From Tissierella sp. P1 (GTDB taxonomy: Bacteria; Bacillota; Clostridia; Tissierellales; Tissierellaceae), in NCBI RefSeq assembly GCF_002266425.1, contig NZ_NPMN01000022.1, positions 1 to 64,000 of the forward strand: a stretch of 64,000 nt of DNA, in the 5' to 3' direction. The position numbers and the translations under genes were made by a program. Shown one piece after another: positions 36,219 through 46,125 of this stretch. Positions within the stretch are counted from its first letter, which is position 1; every line of letters begins with the position of its first letter. The notes under the pieces were generated by a model. That model ran no database searches. It was not told the origin of the DNA and was given only the letters and a program-made list of their open reading frames with translations.

Positions 36219-37631
36219 ATGGATCCAGTTACAAACTTTGGAATTTTATCATTATTACCAGCATTCACAGCATTAATCCTCGCATTTATTACTAGGGAAG
36301 CAGTTTTTTCATTATTAATTGGAGTTCTAGTTGGGATATTAGTTACAGGACAAAATATATTATTTGGATTTACAGGTCTAGCTCAATCCGCACTAGGAAA
36401 TGCAGATTTTATCTGGGTACTAAGTATAGAAGTTTTTGTAGGTATTATGATAGCATTTTTTCAAAAATCAGGTGCCATTGATATTTTTTCAAAATCTATC
36501 GAAAAAATGAACGTAAAAGCAAGAGGTGCTCAAATACTAGCTTGGCTACTAGGTATATTTATATTTTTTAGTGATTATTTTAGTCCTCTATATGTAGGTA
36601 CAGTTATGAGAAATATAACAGATAAAGCAAGAGTATCAAGAGAAAAATTAGCATATATATGTGACTCTACATCAGCACCAGTTTGTACAATTATTCCCTT
36701 TTCCTCTTGGGGTGTATATGTAGCAGGGCTATTAGTGGGAATTGGAGCATTTACGGATAAAAATATAGCTATGAATGCAATTGTTAGAATGGTTCCGTTC
36801 AATTTTTATGGTATTTTATCCGTAATTATGGTAGGGGTAATAGCAATAGGCATAATTCCTGACTTTGGGCCTATGGGCAAAGCTGAGAAAAGAACAAGAG
36901 AAACAGGAAAGGTTATGAATGATAATGCAAGACCATTATTAGGAAAAGAGCTTTCAGAAATTAAGCCTAATGAAGGTATAAAGCCAAATCTTTTTTTAAA
37001 CTTCTTTGCTCCAGCATTAATTATTATTTCAATTACCTTAGGAACATATATAATTAACGGAAGTGCAAAGACACTTGAGGGATTTGTCGCCGCAGTAGCA
37101 TTTCAATTTATTACAATGCTAATTCAAAAGATGGGAACTATTCCTGAATTAGTAGAGACAGCTATAGCTGGTATCAAAGGTATAGTATCTGCAGTTATTA
37201 TTTTAGCATTAGCATATTCACTTAATGCAATAAGTAAAGAACTTGGAACAGCAGACTATGTTATATCAATTGCTAGTTCATGGATGACGCCAGCATTATT
37301 GCTAGTATTTACATTCCTCATAGGAGCTTTTATATCCTTTTTCACGGGTACCAGCTGGGGGACATATGCTATTTTAACTCCAATAGTTGTACCATTAGCA
37401 TTTAATTTGACAGGTGGAAATATAACAACCTTAGTATACGCAACTATAGCTGCAGTAATGGGGGGAGGATGTTTCGGAGATCATTGTTCGCCATTATCAG
37501 ATACAACAATATTATCATCACTTGCAGCTGGCTCGGATCATATTGACCACGTAAAAACACAAGTGCCCTATGCACTTTCAGTAGCAGGAATATCGGCATT
37601 ACTTTATTTAGTAATAGGAATTATGTTATAG
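36219..37631 (+). CDS. NhaC-type Na+/H+ antiporter-family transporter
   Basis: 470 residues with about 11 membrane helices. Family signatures include TGTSWGTYAILTPIVVPLA (about 384) and GGGCFGDHCSPLSDTTILSS (about 420). NhaC relatives exchange Na+ for H+ and some import or exchange amino-acid-like solutes. Within this operon it is likely the uptake or exchange system for the substrate or product. GGAGG 7 bases before ATG. Confidence 0.88.
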   Translation: MDPVTNFGILSLLPAFTALILAFITREAVFSLLIGVLVGILVTGQNILFGFTGLAQSALGNADFIWVLSIEVFVGIMIAFFQKSGAIDIFSKSIEKMNVKARGAQILAWLLGIFIFFSDYFSPLYVGTVMRNITDKARVSREKLAYICDSTSAPVCTIIPFSSWGVYVAGLLVGIGAFTDKNIAMNAIVRMVPFNFYGILSVIMVGVIAIGIIPDFGPMGKAEKRTRETGKVMNDNARPLLGKELSEIKPNEGIKPNLFLNFFAPALIIISITLGTYIINGSAKTLEGFVAAVAFQFITMLIQKMGTIPELVETAIAGIKGIVSAVIILALAYSLNAISKELGTADYVISIASSWMTPALLLVFTFLIGAFISFFTGTSWGTYAILTPIVVPLAFNLTGGNITTLVYATIAAVMGGGCFGDHCSPLSDTTILSSLAAGSDHIDHVKTQVPYALSVAGISALLYLVIGIML

Positions 37632-37658
37632 CAAAATTGAGCTTTGGAGGAATGAATA

Positions 37659-38777
37659 ATGAAAATAGGAATACCAAAAGAAATAAAGCCATATGAATAC
37701 AGAGTAGCATGTGATCCTAATGGGGTGAAAGAAATAGTAAATAAAGGGCATAAAGTATTAGTTGAAAGAAATGCAGGAATAGGTAGCGGATTTACTGATG
37801 AAGATTATAAGGTTCAAGGGGCGGAAATAATAGATACAGCCAGAGAAATATTTGCAGAATCAGATTTAATTTATAAAGTAAAAGAAATTTTTCCAGAAGA
37901 GTTTGCATATATGAGAGAAGGTCAAATAATATTTACGTATATTCATTCTAATGCTCATAGAGAACAAACAGATGCCATGATTGACAAAAAAATTATTGGG
38001 ATAGCCTATGAGGATGTGGATGATAAAGATGGGGAATTTCCTTTATTAAAACCAATGAGTATTATAGCCGGAAAGGGAGGATTTCTAGCAGCATTAAATT
38101 TTATGCAGAAAATCTATGGAGGAAATGGAATATTATTGTCGAAAATAGATGGCATAAGAACTCCAGAAATAACCGTTATAGGTGCGGGAAATTCAGGAGT
38201 AGGTGCAGCAGAATTAGCATCAGCATTTGGAAACAAAGTTACGGTATTAGATATAGATGTAAATAAGCTAGAAGCAGCAAGAAAAGTATTACCACCAAAT
38301 GTAGAATTTTTGTATTCTAATAGAAACAATCTAGAGATGTGTCTAAAGAGGACAGATGTATTAATGAATTGTATCCTTTGGCCAAAATGGAGAAAAGATC
38401 ATTTAGTAAGTAAAGATATGTTAACTATAATGAAAAATAGAGCATTAATAGTAGATGTAGCATGTGATGAAGGTGGAGCTATAGAGACATGTAAATCAAC
38501 AACTCATGATGACCCAATATATGAAGTAAATGGAATAGTACATTATTGTGTAGATAATATACCATCTGCATTTTCGCAGACGGCAACTCAAATTCTATGT
38601 AATGCAACTCTTCCATATTTACTAGAAATAGCAGATAAAGGAGTGGAAAAGGCATTAAAGGATAATAAATATCTTAGAAGAGGTTTATCATTCTATAATG
38701 GGAAATTAACTTTGAAAGAGACTGGAAGAAAACAGGAAAGACCATATATAACACCCGAAGAAGCTTTAGGAATATAA
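37659..38777 (+). CDS. ald: Alanine dehydrogenase
   Basis: 372 residues. MKIGIPKEIKPYEYRVACDPNGVKEIVNKGHKVLVE is the conserved N-terminus. Substrate Lys/His region FTYIHSNAHREQTD, NAD-binding TVIGAGNSGVGAAELASAFG (about 168-188) and DVACDEGGAIETC near 268. Converts L-alanine plus NAD to pyruvate, ammonia and NADH. Its place in the reductase operon suggests alanine, or a close analogue, is an intermediate. Slightly divergent from typical Ald, so a different small amino acid is possible. Confidence 0.82.
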   Translation: MKIGIPKEIKPYEYRVACDPNGVKEIVNKGHKVLVERNAGIGSGFTDEDYKVQGAEIIDTAREIFAESDLIYKVKEIFPEEFAYMREGQIIFTYIHSNAHREQTDAMIDKKIIGIAYEDVDDKDGEFPLLKPMSIIAGKGGFLAALNFMQKIYGGNGILLSKIDGIRTPEITVIGAGNSGVGAAELASAFGNKVTVLDIDVNKLEAARKVLPPNVEFLYSNRNNLEMCLKRTDVLMNCILWPKWRKDHLVSKDMLTIMKNRALIVDVACDEGGAIETCKSTTHDDPIYEVNGIVHYCVDNIPSAFSQTATQILCNATLPYLLEIADKGVEKALKDNKYLRRGLSFYNGKLTLKETGRKQERPYITPEEALGI

Positions 38778-38802
38778 ATATTGAATATAGAAAGATAAAG
38801 CT

Positions 38803-38837
38803 AGAGACTCATATCTACAAGATATGAGTCTCTTTAT
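38803..38837 (+). terminator. Terminator of the reductase operon
   Basis: AGAGACTCATATCT / AGATATGAGTCTCT with loop ACA, followed by TTTATAA. Confidence 0.85.
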
Positions 38838-38918
38838 AATGTATAGGAAAATGCTAATTCGTTTTCATATGAACTTGGCATAGGTATTACATATAAATCT
38901 TTTTTACATAAAATTTTA

Positions 38919-38947
38919 TTGACAAAAATAGTACGATATCATAATAT
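38919..38947 (+). promoter_or_regulatory. Sigma-A-type promoter of the CoA-disulfide reductase gene
   Basis: TTGACA, 17 bases, TAATAT. ATACGGGGTAT just downstream (about 38961-38971) resembles half of the GGGGTAT-type sites of sulfide-responsive CsoR-like repressors; this part is speculative. Confidence 0.7.
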
Positions 38948-39006
38948 ATAAATATACAGATACGGGGTATAGGTTTAATGTTAAAATTGGCAAGGAGGAA
39001 TTAAAA

Positions 39007-41525
39007 ATGAGTAAAAAAGTAGTTATCGTTGGTGGCGTTGCTGGCGGTGCAACAGCTCTAGCCAGACTTAGAAGACTTGATGAAGATATTCAGATAGTAT
39101 TGTTTGAAAGAGGAGAATATGTTTCCTTCGCAAACTGCGGTTTGCCGTATTATATAGGAGGAACTATAGAAAATAGGGATTCCTTATTGGTTCAAACGCC
39201 ACAAAGTATTATGGAAAGATTTAACGTAGATGTAAGAATAAAATCAGAAGTTACGAAGATATTTAAGGAAGATAAAAAAGTATTGGTTAAAGATTTAAAA
39301 AATGATAAGACATATGAGGAATACTATGATTATCTTATTTTATCCACAGGATCAACGCCCTTAAAGCCACCAATACCAGGAATCAACTCACCTAACATCT
39401 TTAGCCTTTGGAATATACCAGATACAGATACCATAAAATCTTATGTAGATGAAAAAAGTCCAAAGTCTGCTATAGTAGTAGGTGGTGGATTTATAGGTCT
39501 TGAAATGGCTGAGAATTTACATGATTTAGGATTAAAGGTTTCCATAGTGGAGATGCTAGATCAAGTAATGGCACCGATAGATTATGAGATGGCACAAATA
39601 GTTCATGAGCATTTGAAGTCAAAGGGAGTAGACCTTAGACTAAAAGATGGAGTAAGCAAATTTGAATATAGTAGTGAAGTGACTACTATTACTTTACAAT
39701 CAGGTGCTGAAATTAAAGGAGATATAGTTATATTATCCATAGGCATTAGACTAATGGAGAATTAGCTAAGGATGCAGGACTAGAGGTAAATCAAAGAGGT
39801 GGAATCATTGTAGACAAATATTTAAAGACTTCTGATGACTTTATATATGCTATAGGAGACGTTATTGAAGTTAAAGACTATGTAAACAATGTTCAGACAA
39901 TGGTACCTTTAGCAGGTCCAGCTAATAAACAAGGCAGAATAGTTGCAAATAATATTTTAGGTTCAGAGGAAGAATATAAAGGAACTCAGGGAACGAGTAT
40001 TGCTAAGGTTTTTGATTTGACAGTAGCTAATACAGGTACAAATGAAAAAACTTTAAATAGGCTAGGAAAAGAATACAAAAAGGATTATTTTATAGCAATT
40101 ATTCATTCCAATTCCAATGCAGGATATTATCCTGGAGCTCTACCAATGACCATAAAACTAATATTTGACTTTGATGGTAAAATTCTAGGTTCACAAATAG
40201 TAGGATATGAGGGTGTAGATAAGAGAATAGATGTAATAGCTACTGCCATTAGATTTGGAGGAAAAGTTTCTGATTTAACAGAACTAGAACTCGCATATGC
40301 ACCACCATATTCCTCAGCTAAGGATCCAGTGAATATGGTAGGATTTGCAGCGGAAAATCAGCTATTAGGAAAAGTTGACATTGTTCTTTGGAAGGAATTA
40401 GAAGAGCTAGATAAAGAAAATATTATTATCTTAGATGTAAGAGAAAAAGAGGAAATAAATATGGGCTATATTGAAAACTCTATTAATATTCCTTTAGGAC
40501 AGCTAAGGAATAGACTTGGAGAATTGGATAAAAATAAATCATATATCTTGTATTGTGCTGTAGGCCTTAGAGGATATATAGGTACAAGAATTCTTGCTCA
40601 AAACGGATTTATAGCTAAAAATTTAGCAGGGGGTTTTAATACCTATAAGACTATGTTTTGTCAAAATAATAAAGATGATGCTTGTGGTATTAGCAGCAGT
40701 GGGCCTGAAGTCTTTAGTGATTCTGGAGTTCAGAAAGTGGAGAAGAAAACTAAAAGATTAGAAGAAATAGATGCCAAGGTAGCTGAAACAGGTGAATTTT
40801 TTAAATTAAATGCTTGTGGTTTATCTTGCCCTGGTCCTATTATGCAAGTAAGTGAAAAAATCAAAACTATTGATGAGGGAGATAAATTAGAAGTAATGTC
40901 AACAGATCCAGGGTTTATCAATGATATCGCTGCTTGGTATAAGAATACAGGAAATATATTAATAAGAACTGAAGAAGGAGACAAGAAATTTGTTGCTTTA
41001 ATTGAAAAAGGGAGTAAAATTAAGGGGCAAATTGGCAAAAGTGTACCACAAGTAAAAGATGATAAAAATATTATAGTCTTTAGTGGAGATCTTGATAAAG
41101 CTATAGCATCTTTTATTATAGCAAATGGTGCAAGAGCAATGGGCAAAGAAGTTACTATGTTCTTTACATTTTGGGGATTAAATATAATTAAAAAGGACTC
41201 CTATATAAAGACAAACAAAGATTTTATGGGTAAAATGTTTGGAATGATGATGCCGAAGAATACCAGAAAACTTGGGCTCTCTAAGATGAATATGGCAGGT
41301 ATGGGACCTAAGATGATAAGGATGGTAATGAAGGATAAAAATATATCTTCATTAGAGGAATTAATAGAACAAGGAATTAAATCTGGAATTAAAATGGTAG
41401 CATGCCAGATGTCAATGGATGTAATGGGAGTAATTAAAGAAGAACTCCTCGATGGAATAGAAATTGGTGGAGTAGCCACAATGCTCAATGCAGCAGATGA
41501 CTCTAATATGAGCTTGTTTATATAA
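39007..41525 (+). CDS. CoA-disulfide reductase/rhodanese/TusA/DsrE fusion, frameshifted
   Basis: Four modules. An FAD/NAD pyridine-nucleotide disulfide reductase with redox Cys in FANCGLPYYIGG (about 43). A rhodanese domain with YCAVGLRGY. A TusA-like domain with ACGLSCPGPIMQ. A DsrE-type C-terminus (IVFSGDLDKAIASFIIANGARAMGKEVTMFFTFWGLN). The frame breaks at about 39751: IGIR should continue PNGELAKDAGLEV, one C short. Restored, it is 839 residues. Such proteins handle persulfides or polysulfide in anaerobes. Confidence 0.88.
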
Positions 41526-41526
41526 A

Positions 41527-41553
41527 AATGGGACTAAAAAGTCTCATTTTTTT
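41527..41553 (+). terminator. Rho-independent terminator
   Basis: ATGGGACT / AGTCTCAT followed by seven T, just after the stop at 41525. Confidence 0.85.
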
Positions 41554-41678
41554 ATGATTAGGGCTATACAAAATGGGAATATATATGAAGAGAGTTGCAT
41601 ATTCTAGACATTGTTTAGAATATAGTATACAATATAGTATGCAATGTATATAATAAAATTTATAAAGGGGGAATTTTG

Positions 41679-42224
41679 ATGAACGCAATGACAGCGGAAA
41701 ATTTGAGATCAGCATTTGGTGGTGAATCTCAAGCACATATGAGATATAGAATATGGAGTGATAAGGCTAATAAAGATGGATTCCCAACTGTGGCTAGATT
41801 ATTTATGGCTACATCAGATGCAGAAGAAGTTCATGCTACACTTCATTTCAAAGCGTTAAAAGATATTTCAGGTGATTTTTTAGTAGCATCTGGAGCAGGA
41901 TTTGGGCTTAGCACTACTTCAGAGAATCTTCAGGGAGCAATCAATGGAGAGCTGCATGAAGTAAATCAAATGTATCCAGCTTACATAGCAGTGGCAGAGA
42001 TGCAAGGAGAAAAAACAGCTATATCAGCAATGAGATTTGCTATTGAAGCAGAAAAAGTTCATGCAGAGCTTTTCACTAGAGCTAAAGAAGCGGTAGATGC
42101 TGGTAATGACTTAGAAGCAAAAGTTGTGGAACTTTGTCCAGTTTGCGGATATATTACACTAACAGGTGAAGAAGATAAATGTCCACTTTGTAATGCGAAG
42201 AAAGAGCTATTTGTAGCATACTAA
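41679..42224 (+). CDS. rbr: Rubrerythrin
   Basis: 181 residues from ATG 41679 (GGGGG upstream). N-terminal di-iron ferritin-like domain with the Glu ligands (GGESQAHMRY; ATSDAEEVHATLHF; ELHEVNQMYP; AIEAEKVHAELF). C-terminal rubredoxin-like iron site (LCPVCGYI and CPLCNAKKELF). A peroxide-reducing oxygen-defence enzyme of anaerobes. Monocistronic, with its own terminator. Confidence 0.95.
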   Translation: MNAMTAENLRSAFGGESQAHMRYRIWSDKANKDGFPTVARLFMATSDAEEVHATLHFKALKDISGDFLVASGAGFGLSTTSENLQGAINGELHEVNQMYPAYIAVAEMQGEKTAISAMRFAIEAEKVHAELFTRAKEAVDAGNDLEAKVVELCPVCGYITLTGEEDKCPLCNAKKELFVAY

Positions 42225-42239
42225 TAAACATAGTATGAT

Positions 42240-42272
42240 GCTAGACACTTTGTGTCTAGCTTTCTACTTTTT
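42240..42272 (+). terminator. Terminator of the rubrerythrin gene
   Basis: GCTAGACAC / GTGTCTAGC with loop TTT, followed by TTTCTACTTTTT. Confidence 0.85.
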
Positions 42273-42450
42273 ATGACCTAACACAGCGAACGCTAGTGAG
42301 TTGATGTAGGTCAAACGCACCTACGCTGTCCGTTTTGTCTACAATTCGCTACGCTTATTGGACAAAAAGGCAACGAGAACCAAATTCATATGAGCGTAGC
42401 GAGTAAATGAATTTGAGCTTTGAGACTGCGGAGTGCGCATTGTGAATTTA
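42271..42450 (+). repeat. Dispersed intergenic element, copy A
   Basis: Begins TTATGACCTAACACA and shares TGAGTTGATGTAGGTCAAACGCA with copy B at 62267. Stem GACCTA (42275-42280) / TAGGTC (42307-42312) and stem CAAATTCAT (42381-42389) / ATGAATTTG (42407-42415). Copy A carries an extra internal hairpin segment (about 42315-42370, TGTCC ... GGACA). It ends just before a ribosome binding site. Confidence 0.7.
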
Positions 42451-42469
42451 TTTAGGAGGTTGTTTTATT

Positions 42470-43066
42470 ATGGTAATCGAAACTATTACACTATCTTTAC
42501 TACTTGGGAAATTAATGGGTGGAAAGATAAGAAATATCGGTAATTTATATATAAACGGATGGTATTTATTTGTTGTAGCTTTTTCAGTAGAAATCATATC
42601 CTTATTAATAGTTTCTAAAACCGGTGGAAATTTAAGTGATATTATAGAGAATAATTTCTTTTATATACATATATTTATCTACTTATTACTAATCATTGGG
42701 CTAATAATGAATTTTCATGAGAATGGACTTAGAATAACTTTATTTGGATCTATTTTAAATTTTTTACCTCTTTCACTAAATAGTGGGAGAATGCCTGTTG
42801 CAATAAATGCTTTAAAGGTTTCTAAATTATATACTCAGTTATCACTATTAGAAGAGGGAAGAATAATGACTCATACTTTAGCTAATAAAGCTACAAAGTT
42901 AACTTTTTTAGGAGATATAATACCAATACCAAAACCATATCCTTTTCCTAAAATAATAAGTATTGGGGATGTTTTGATATCATTAGGACTTTTAATATTA
43001 ATATTATCTTATATGAGGAAGAAATATGAGTCCCAAGGAAAAACTATAGAATTTTATAGACCCTAA
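42470..43066 (+). CDS. DUF5317-family membrane protein
   Basis: 198 residues with five to six membrane segments. Visible features are LLLGKLMGGKIRNIGNL at the start, a middle segment LNFLPLSLNSGRMPVAINALK and LTFLGDIIPIPKPYPFPKIISIGDVLISLG. Family recognised from this layout; function unknown. The ribosome site AGGAGG directly follows repeat copy A. A terminator (CCCTAAT/ATTAGGG, 43060-43077, then T-run) overlaps its end. Confidence 0.75.
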   Translation: MVIETITLSLLLGKLMGGKIRNIGNLYINGWYLFVVAFSVEIISLLIVSKTGGNLSDIIENNFFYIHIFIYLLLIIGLIMNFHENGLRITLFGSILNFLPLSLNSGRMPVAINALKVSKLYTQLSLLEEGRIMTHTLANKATKLTFLGDIIPIPKPYPFPKIISIGDVLISLGLLILILSYMRKKYESQGKTIEFYRP

Positions 43067-43132
43067 TTTCATTAGGGTTTATTTTTTTATGTTTTTGGGA
43101 AACTATAAGAAAAGACATAAGGAGGTAATGTT

Positions 43133-43837
43133 TTGGAACTTAGACTTTTAATTATAGCAGTGATACCTGCTATAATCATAATCGCAGGCATATATTTATC
43201 TGATAGACATGATAGAGAGCCTCTAAGGGTTTTACTATTTACCTATATTTTAGGAGCATTAACAGTAATTCCTTCAGTTATAGTTGAAGAGATTTTAATC
43301 GCATTTAATATATTTCCTGGCGTATTAGGTGCTTTTTATAATGCTTTCCTAGTTGCAGGATTTACAGAAGAATTTTTTAAAAGACTAGTAGTATTAAAAT
43401 ATCCCTATAAAACAAAGTTTTTTAATGAGAAATTAGACGGTATAGTTTATTGTGTATTTGCAACTATGGGTTTTGCTACTGTAGAAAATATAATTTATGT
43501 TGCATATAGATATACTAATAATCCTTTTATTGGGCTATATAGAGGAATATTTTCAGTACCAGCCCATGCTGTTTTTGGTATAACTATGGGATATTATCTA
43601 TCCTTAGCTAAATTTGACACGAATATAGATAGAAAAAGAATGAATATGAGAAAATCTTTGTATATGCCTATTATTATGCATGGGATGTTTGACTTTATAC
43701 TGATGGCAGAAATACCTCAGCTTACAATGGTTTTTGTTCCATATGTAATATTTTTGTGGATATTAAATCAAAGAAAATTAGCAAATTTTATGTATGATTC
43801 AAAGTCTAGAGTAATAGGTTTAAAGAGAAAAGAATAA
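43133..43837 (+). CDS. PrsW-family intramembrane metalloprotease
   Basis: 234 residues from TTG 43133 (AAGGAGGTAATG upstream). About seven membrane segments with the family motifs GFTEEFFKRLV (about 78-88), GFATVENIIYVAY and two His (PAHAVFGI; MHGMFDF). PrsW-type enzymes cleave membrane proteins such as anti-sigma factors. Target unknown. Confidence 0.88.
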   Translation: MELRLLIIAVIPAIIIIAGIYLSDRHDREPLRVLLFTYILGALTVIPSVIVEEILIAFNIFPGVLGAFYNAFLVAGFTEEFFKRLVVLKYPYKTKFFNEKLDGIVYCVFATMGFATVENIIYVAYRYTNNPFIGLYRGIFSVPAHAVFGITMGYYLSLAKFDTNIDRKRMNMRKSLYMPIIMHGMFDFILMAEIPQLTMVFVPYVIFLWILNQRKLANFMYDSKSRVIGLKRKE

Positions 43838-43871
43838 TAATATTGTATAAAATATTAACAAAGTATAAAAT

Positions 43872-43895
43872 AAAGGTAGAGATATCTCTACCTTT
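43872..43895 (+). terminator. Terminator-like perfect palindrome
   Basis: AAAGGTAGAGAT meets its exact complement ATCTCTACCTTT, 34 bases after the PrsW gene. Confidence 0.6.
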
Positions 43896-43936
43896 AGAGC
43901 AAAAGGACAAGCTATTGATATATTAGGGGGAATACT

Positions 43937-45178
43937 GTGAGAAAAAAACATAACATAATTATAATATTTTTGATTCTAGCATTTTGCTTACTAGGATTTA
44001 TGGGAGCAGCGGCTTATATGAAGTTCAAATCTGCAGAAACAAATATAACAAGTGAATACATAGAAGCAGACAAAGAAATAGACGAGGAAAAATCTGTAAT
44101 TAAAAATTTAGATGATATTACTGAGGTTATTGAGGAGCCCAGGATATCTACTATAAATCTTCTAGCTGTTGGAGATATAATGTTCCACTCACCACAATAT
44201 AAAGCAGCCTTCAACAAAGAAACTCTAAGCTACGATTTTACTTCTACATTTAGACATATAAAGAAATATGTTGAGAAAGCCAATATAGCATTAGGAAATT
44301 TTGAAACTGTTACTGCGGGGGAAGAAATTCCTTTTTCTGGCTTTCCTCGATTTAATACACCAAAGGAATCTCTTTTAGCCTTAAAGGAGACAGGCTTTGA
44401 TATACTTGCTACGGCCAATAATCATTGCTTAGATCATGGAAAGACAGGATTAATTAGGACTATAGATAATATAAATGAGTATGGAATGAAAAATATAGGG
44501 ACATATAAAGAACCAAATAATAATATTCTTATAGAGGAGATAGAGAATATAAGAATAGGATTCCTTTCCTATACCTATGGTTTAAATGGTATGGATTCTA
44601 CTTTAACAGGGGAAGAATTATCATATATGGTAAATAGAATAGATGAAGAGAAAATAAAAAGAGATATTGAAAAGGCAAGATCTTCAGATATTGATTTAAT
44701 AGTAGTATTTATTCACTGGGGGAATGAATATCAAAGAGAGCCTTCCAGCTATCAGATAGAGTTAGGTGAAAAAATGGTAGAATGGGGTGCAAATATTATA
44801 TTAGGTAGCCATCCCCATGTAATACAAAGATCTCAAATAATTAATAGGGATGGAAAAGACAATTTTATAATCTATTCTATGGGAAATTTTTTATCAAATC
44901 AGAGAAAAGAAACTATGGATAATTCTTATACTGAAGATGGAGTAATGATAAATTTAGAGATAGAAAAAGATTTTTCTTCTCAAGAAACAGTAATTAAAAA
45001 TATACAGTATATACCGACTTGGGTCTATAAATACAGAGAGAATAATAAATTGTTTTTCGAAATTCTGCCCATTGATGATTATATTAATGGAGAGTTGAAT
45101 GTGAGTATAGTAGATTCTTTAAAAGGAAGACTCAAGAAGTCATATGATGATACTATGAGCAAGATGATTGAAAATTAA
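43937..45178 (+). CDS. CapA-family protein (poly-gamma-glutamate synthesis type)
   Basis: 413 residues from GTG 43937. A single N-terminal membrane anchor (about 5-28) precedes an extracellular calcineurin-like domain with LLAVGDIMFH, LGNFETVT, LATANNHCLDHG, FIHWGNEYQREPS and LGSHPHVIQ. The signature residues are those of CapA metallophosphatase-like proteins linked to capsule polymer export or anchoring. Ribosome site AGGGGG. The 45179-45291 gap shows no feature. Confidence 0.9.
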   Translation: MRKKHNIIIIFLILAFCLLGFMGAAAYMKFKSAETNITSEYIEADKEIDEEKSVIKNLDDITEVIEEPRISTINLLAVGDIMFHSPQYKAAFNKETLSYDFTSTFRHIKKYVEKANIALGNFETVTAGEEIPFSGFPRFNTPKESLLALKETGFDILATANNHCLDHGKTGLIRTIDNINEYGMKNIGTYKEPNNNILIEEIENIRIGFLSYTYGLNGMDSTLTGEELSYMVNRIDEEKIKRDIEKARSSDIDLIVVFIHWGNEYQREPSSYQIELGEKMVEWGANIILGSHPHVIQRSQIINRDGKDNFIIYSMGNFLSNQRKETMDNSYTEDGVMINLEIEKDFSSQETVIKNIQYIPTWVYKYRENNKLFFEILPIDDYINGELNVSIVDSLKGRLKKSYDDTMSKMIEN

Positions 45179-45291
45179 CGATTTTCAGAATTGAGTTAAA
45201 TTTATTATATTCAATTTATTAGTTCAATTAATGGAACAGTTATTATATAATAGGAATAGAAGTGAAAATACGATAAAAGGCGTGGTAAACC

Positions 45292-46125
45292 TTGGAACTT
45301 ATTAATAGAATATTTTCAGGCATTAGAATAAGGGACATAATTGATATTATCATTGTGGCAGCTGTTTTTTATAAGATATTTAAATTAATTAGAGAGACTA
45401 GGGCGGAACAATTAACTAAAGGTATTTTTGCATTATTTGTATTTGCTAAACTTAGTGGTTTATTACAGCTATATACTATAAATTGGATATTAGAAAATGC
45501 CATGACTGTTGGAGTTCTTGCTATTCTAATAGTCTTTCAGCCTGAGCTTAGGCGTGGATTGGAGTATATTGGTAGATCCAGATTTTTTACAAAATCTCTA
45601 CTAGAAATAAAGGGAGAGAGCTTATCTAAGACTGTAGATGAAATAGTTGAAGCTTGTGCATCTTTATCTAGACAAAAGATTGGAGCATTGATTGTTTTAG
45701 AAAGAGAAACAGGATTAAATGAGGTTGCCGATACCGGAACTAAGATTAATGGTATGGTATCCAGTAATCTACTTATCAATATATTTATTCCAAATACACC
45801 ATTACATGATGGAGCAGTGATTATAAAAGAAGATATGATTAAAGCAGCTGCTTGTTTTTTACCTCTTACAGACAATATGAATATAAGTAAGGAATTAGGT
45901 ACAAGGCATAGAGCTGCACTAGGTATATCGGAAAGATCTGATAGTTTAGCTATAATAGTTTCAGAAGAAACGGGTTCTATTTCTATAGCTGAAAATGGAA
46001 CTATAGCAAGACATTTAGATTCTAAGACATTAAAACAAATATTAACAGATATGTATAAGCCAAAGGATTCAACACAAACATTTATGACTAAATGGAGGCG
46101 AAAAGATGAGCAAGGAGAAGAGTGA
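45292..46125 (+). CDS. cdaA: Diadenylate cyclase CdaA
   Basis: 277 residues from TTG 45292. Three N-terminal membrane helices (about 17-85), then the DAC domain with the catalytic motifs LHDGAVII (about 180) and GTRHRAALG (about 215). Makes c-di-AMP from two ATP. Overlaps the CdaR gene by 20 bases. Its product is the ligand of the riboswitch at 54840-54945. Confidence 0.95.
   Translation: MELINRIFSGIRIRDIIDIIIVAAVFYKIFKLIRETRAEQLTKGIFALFVFAKLSGLLQLYTINWILENAMTVGVLAILIVFQPELRRGLEYIGRSRFFTKSLLEIKGESLSKTVDEIVEACASLSRQKIGALIVLERETGLNEVADTGTKINGMVSSNLLINIFIPNTPLHDGAVIIKEDMIKAAACFLPLTDNMNISKELGTRHRAALGISERSDSLAIIVSEETGSISIAENGTIARHLDSKTLKQILTDMYKPKDSTQTFMTKWRRKDEQGEE

Noticed and set aside
39763-39765. 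Stop codon of the first reductase ORF as recoded readthrough
   Set aside because: It is TAG and the homologous continuation is in another frame, so a one-base deletion explains it better.
42274-42460. Repeat copy A as an insertion sequence or transposase remnant
   Set aside because: No transposase frame or terminal inverted repeats were seen; only internal stems are present.
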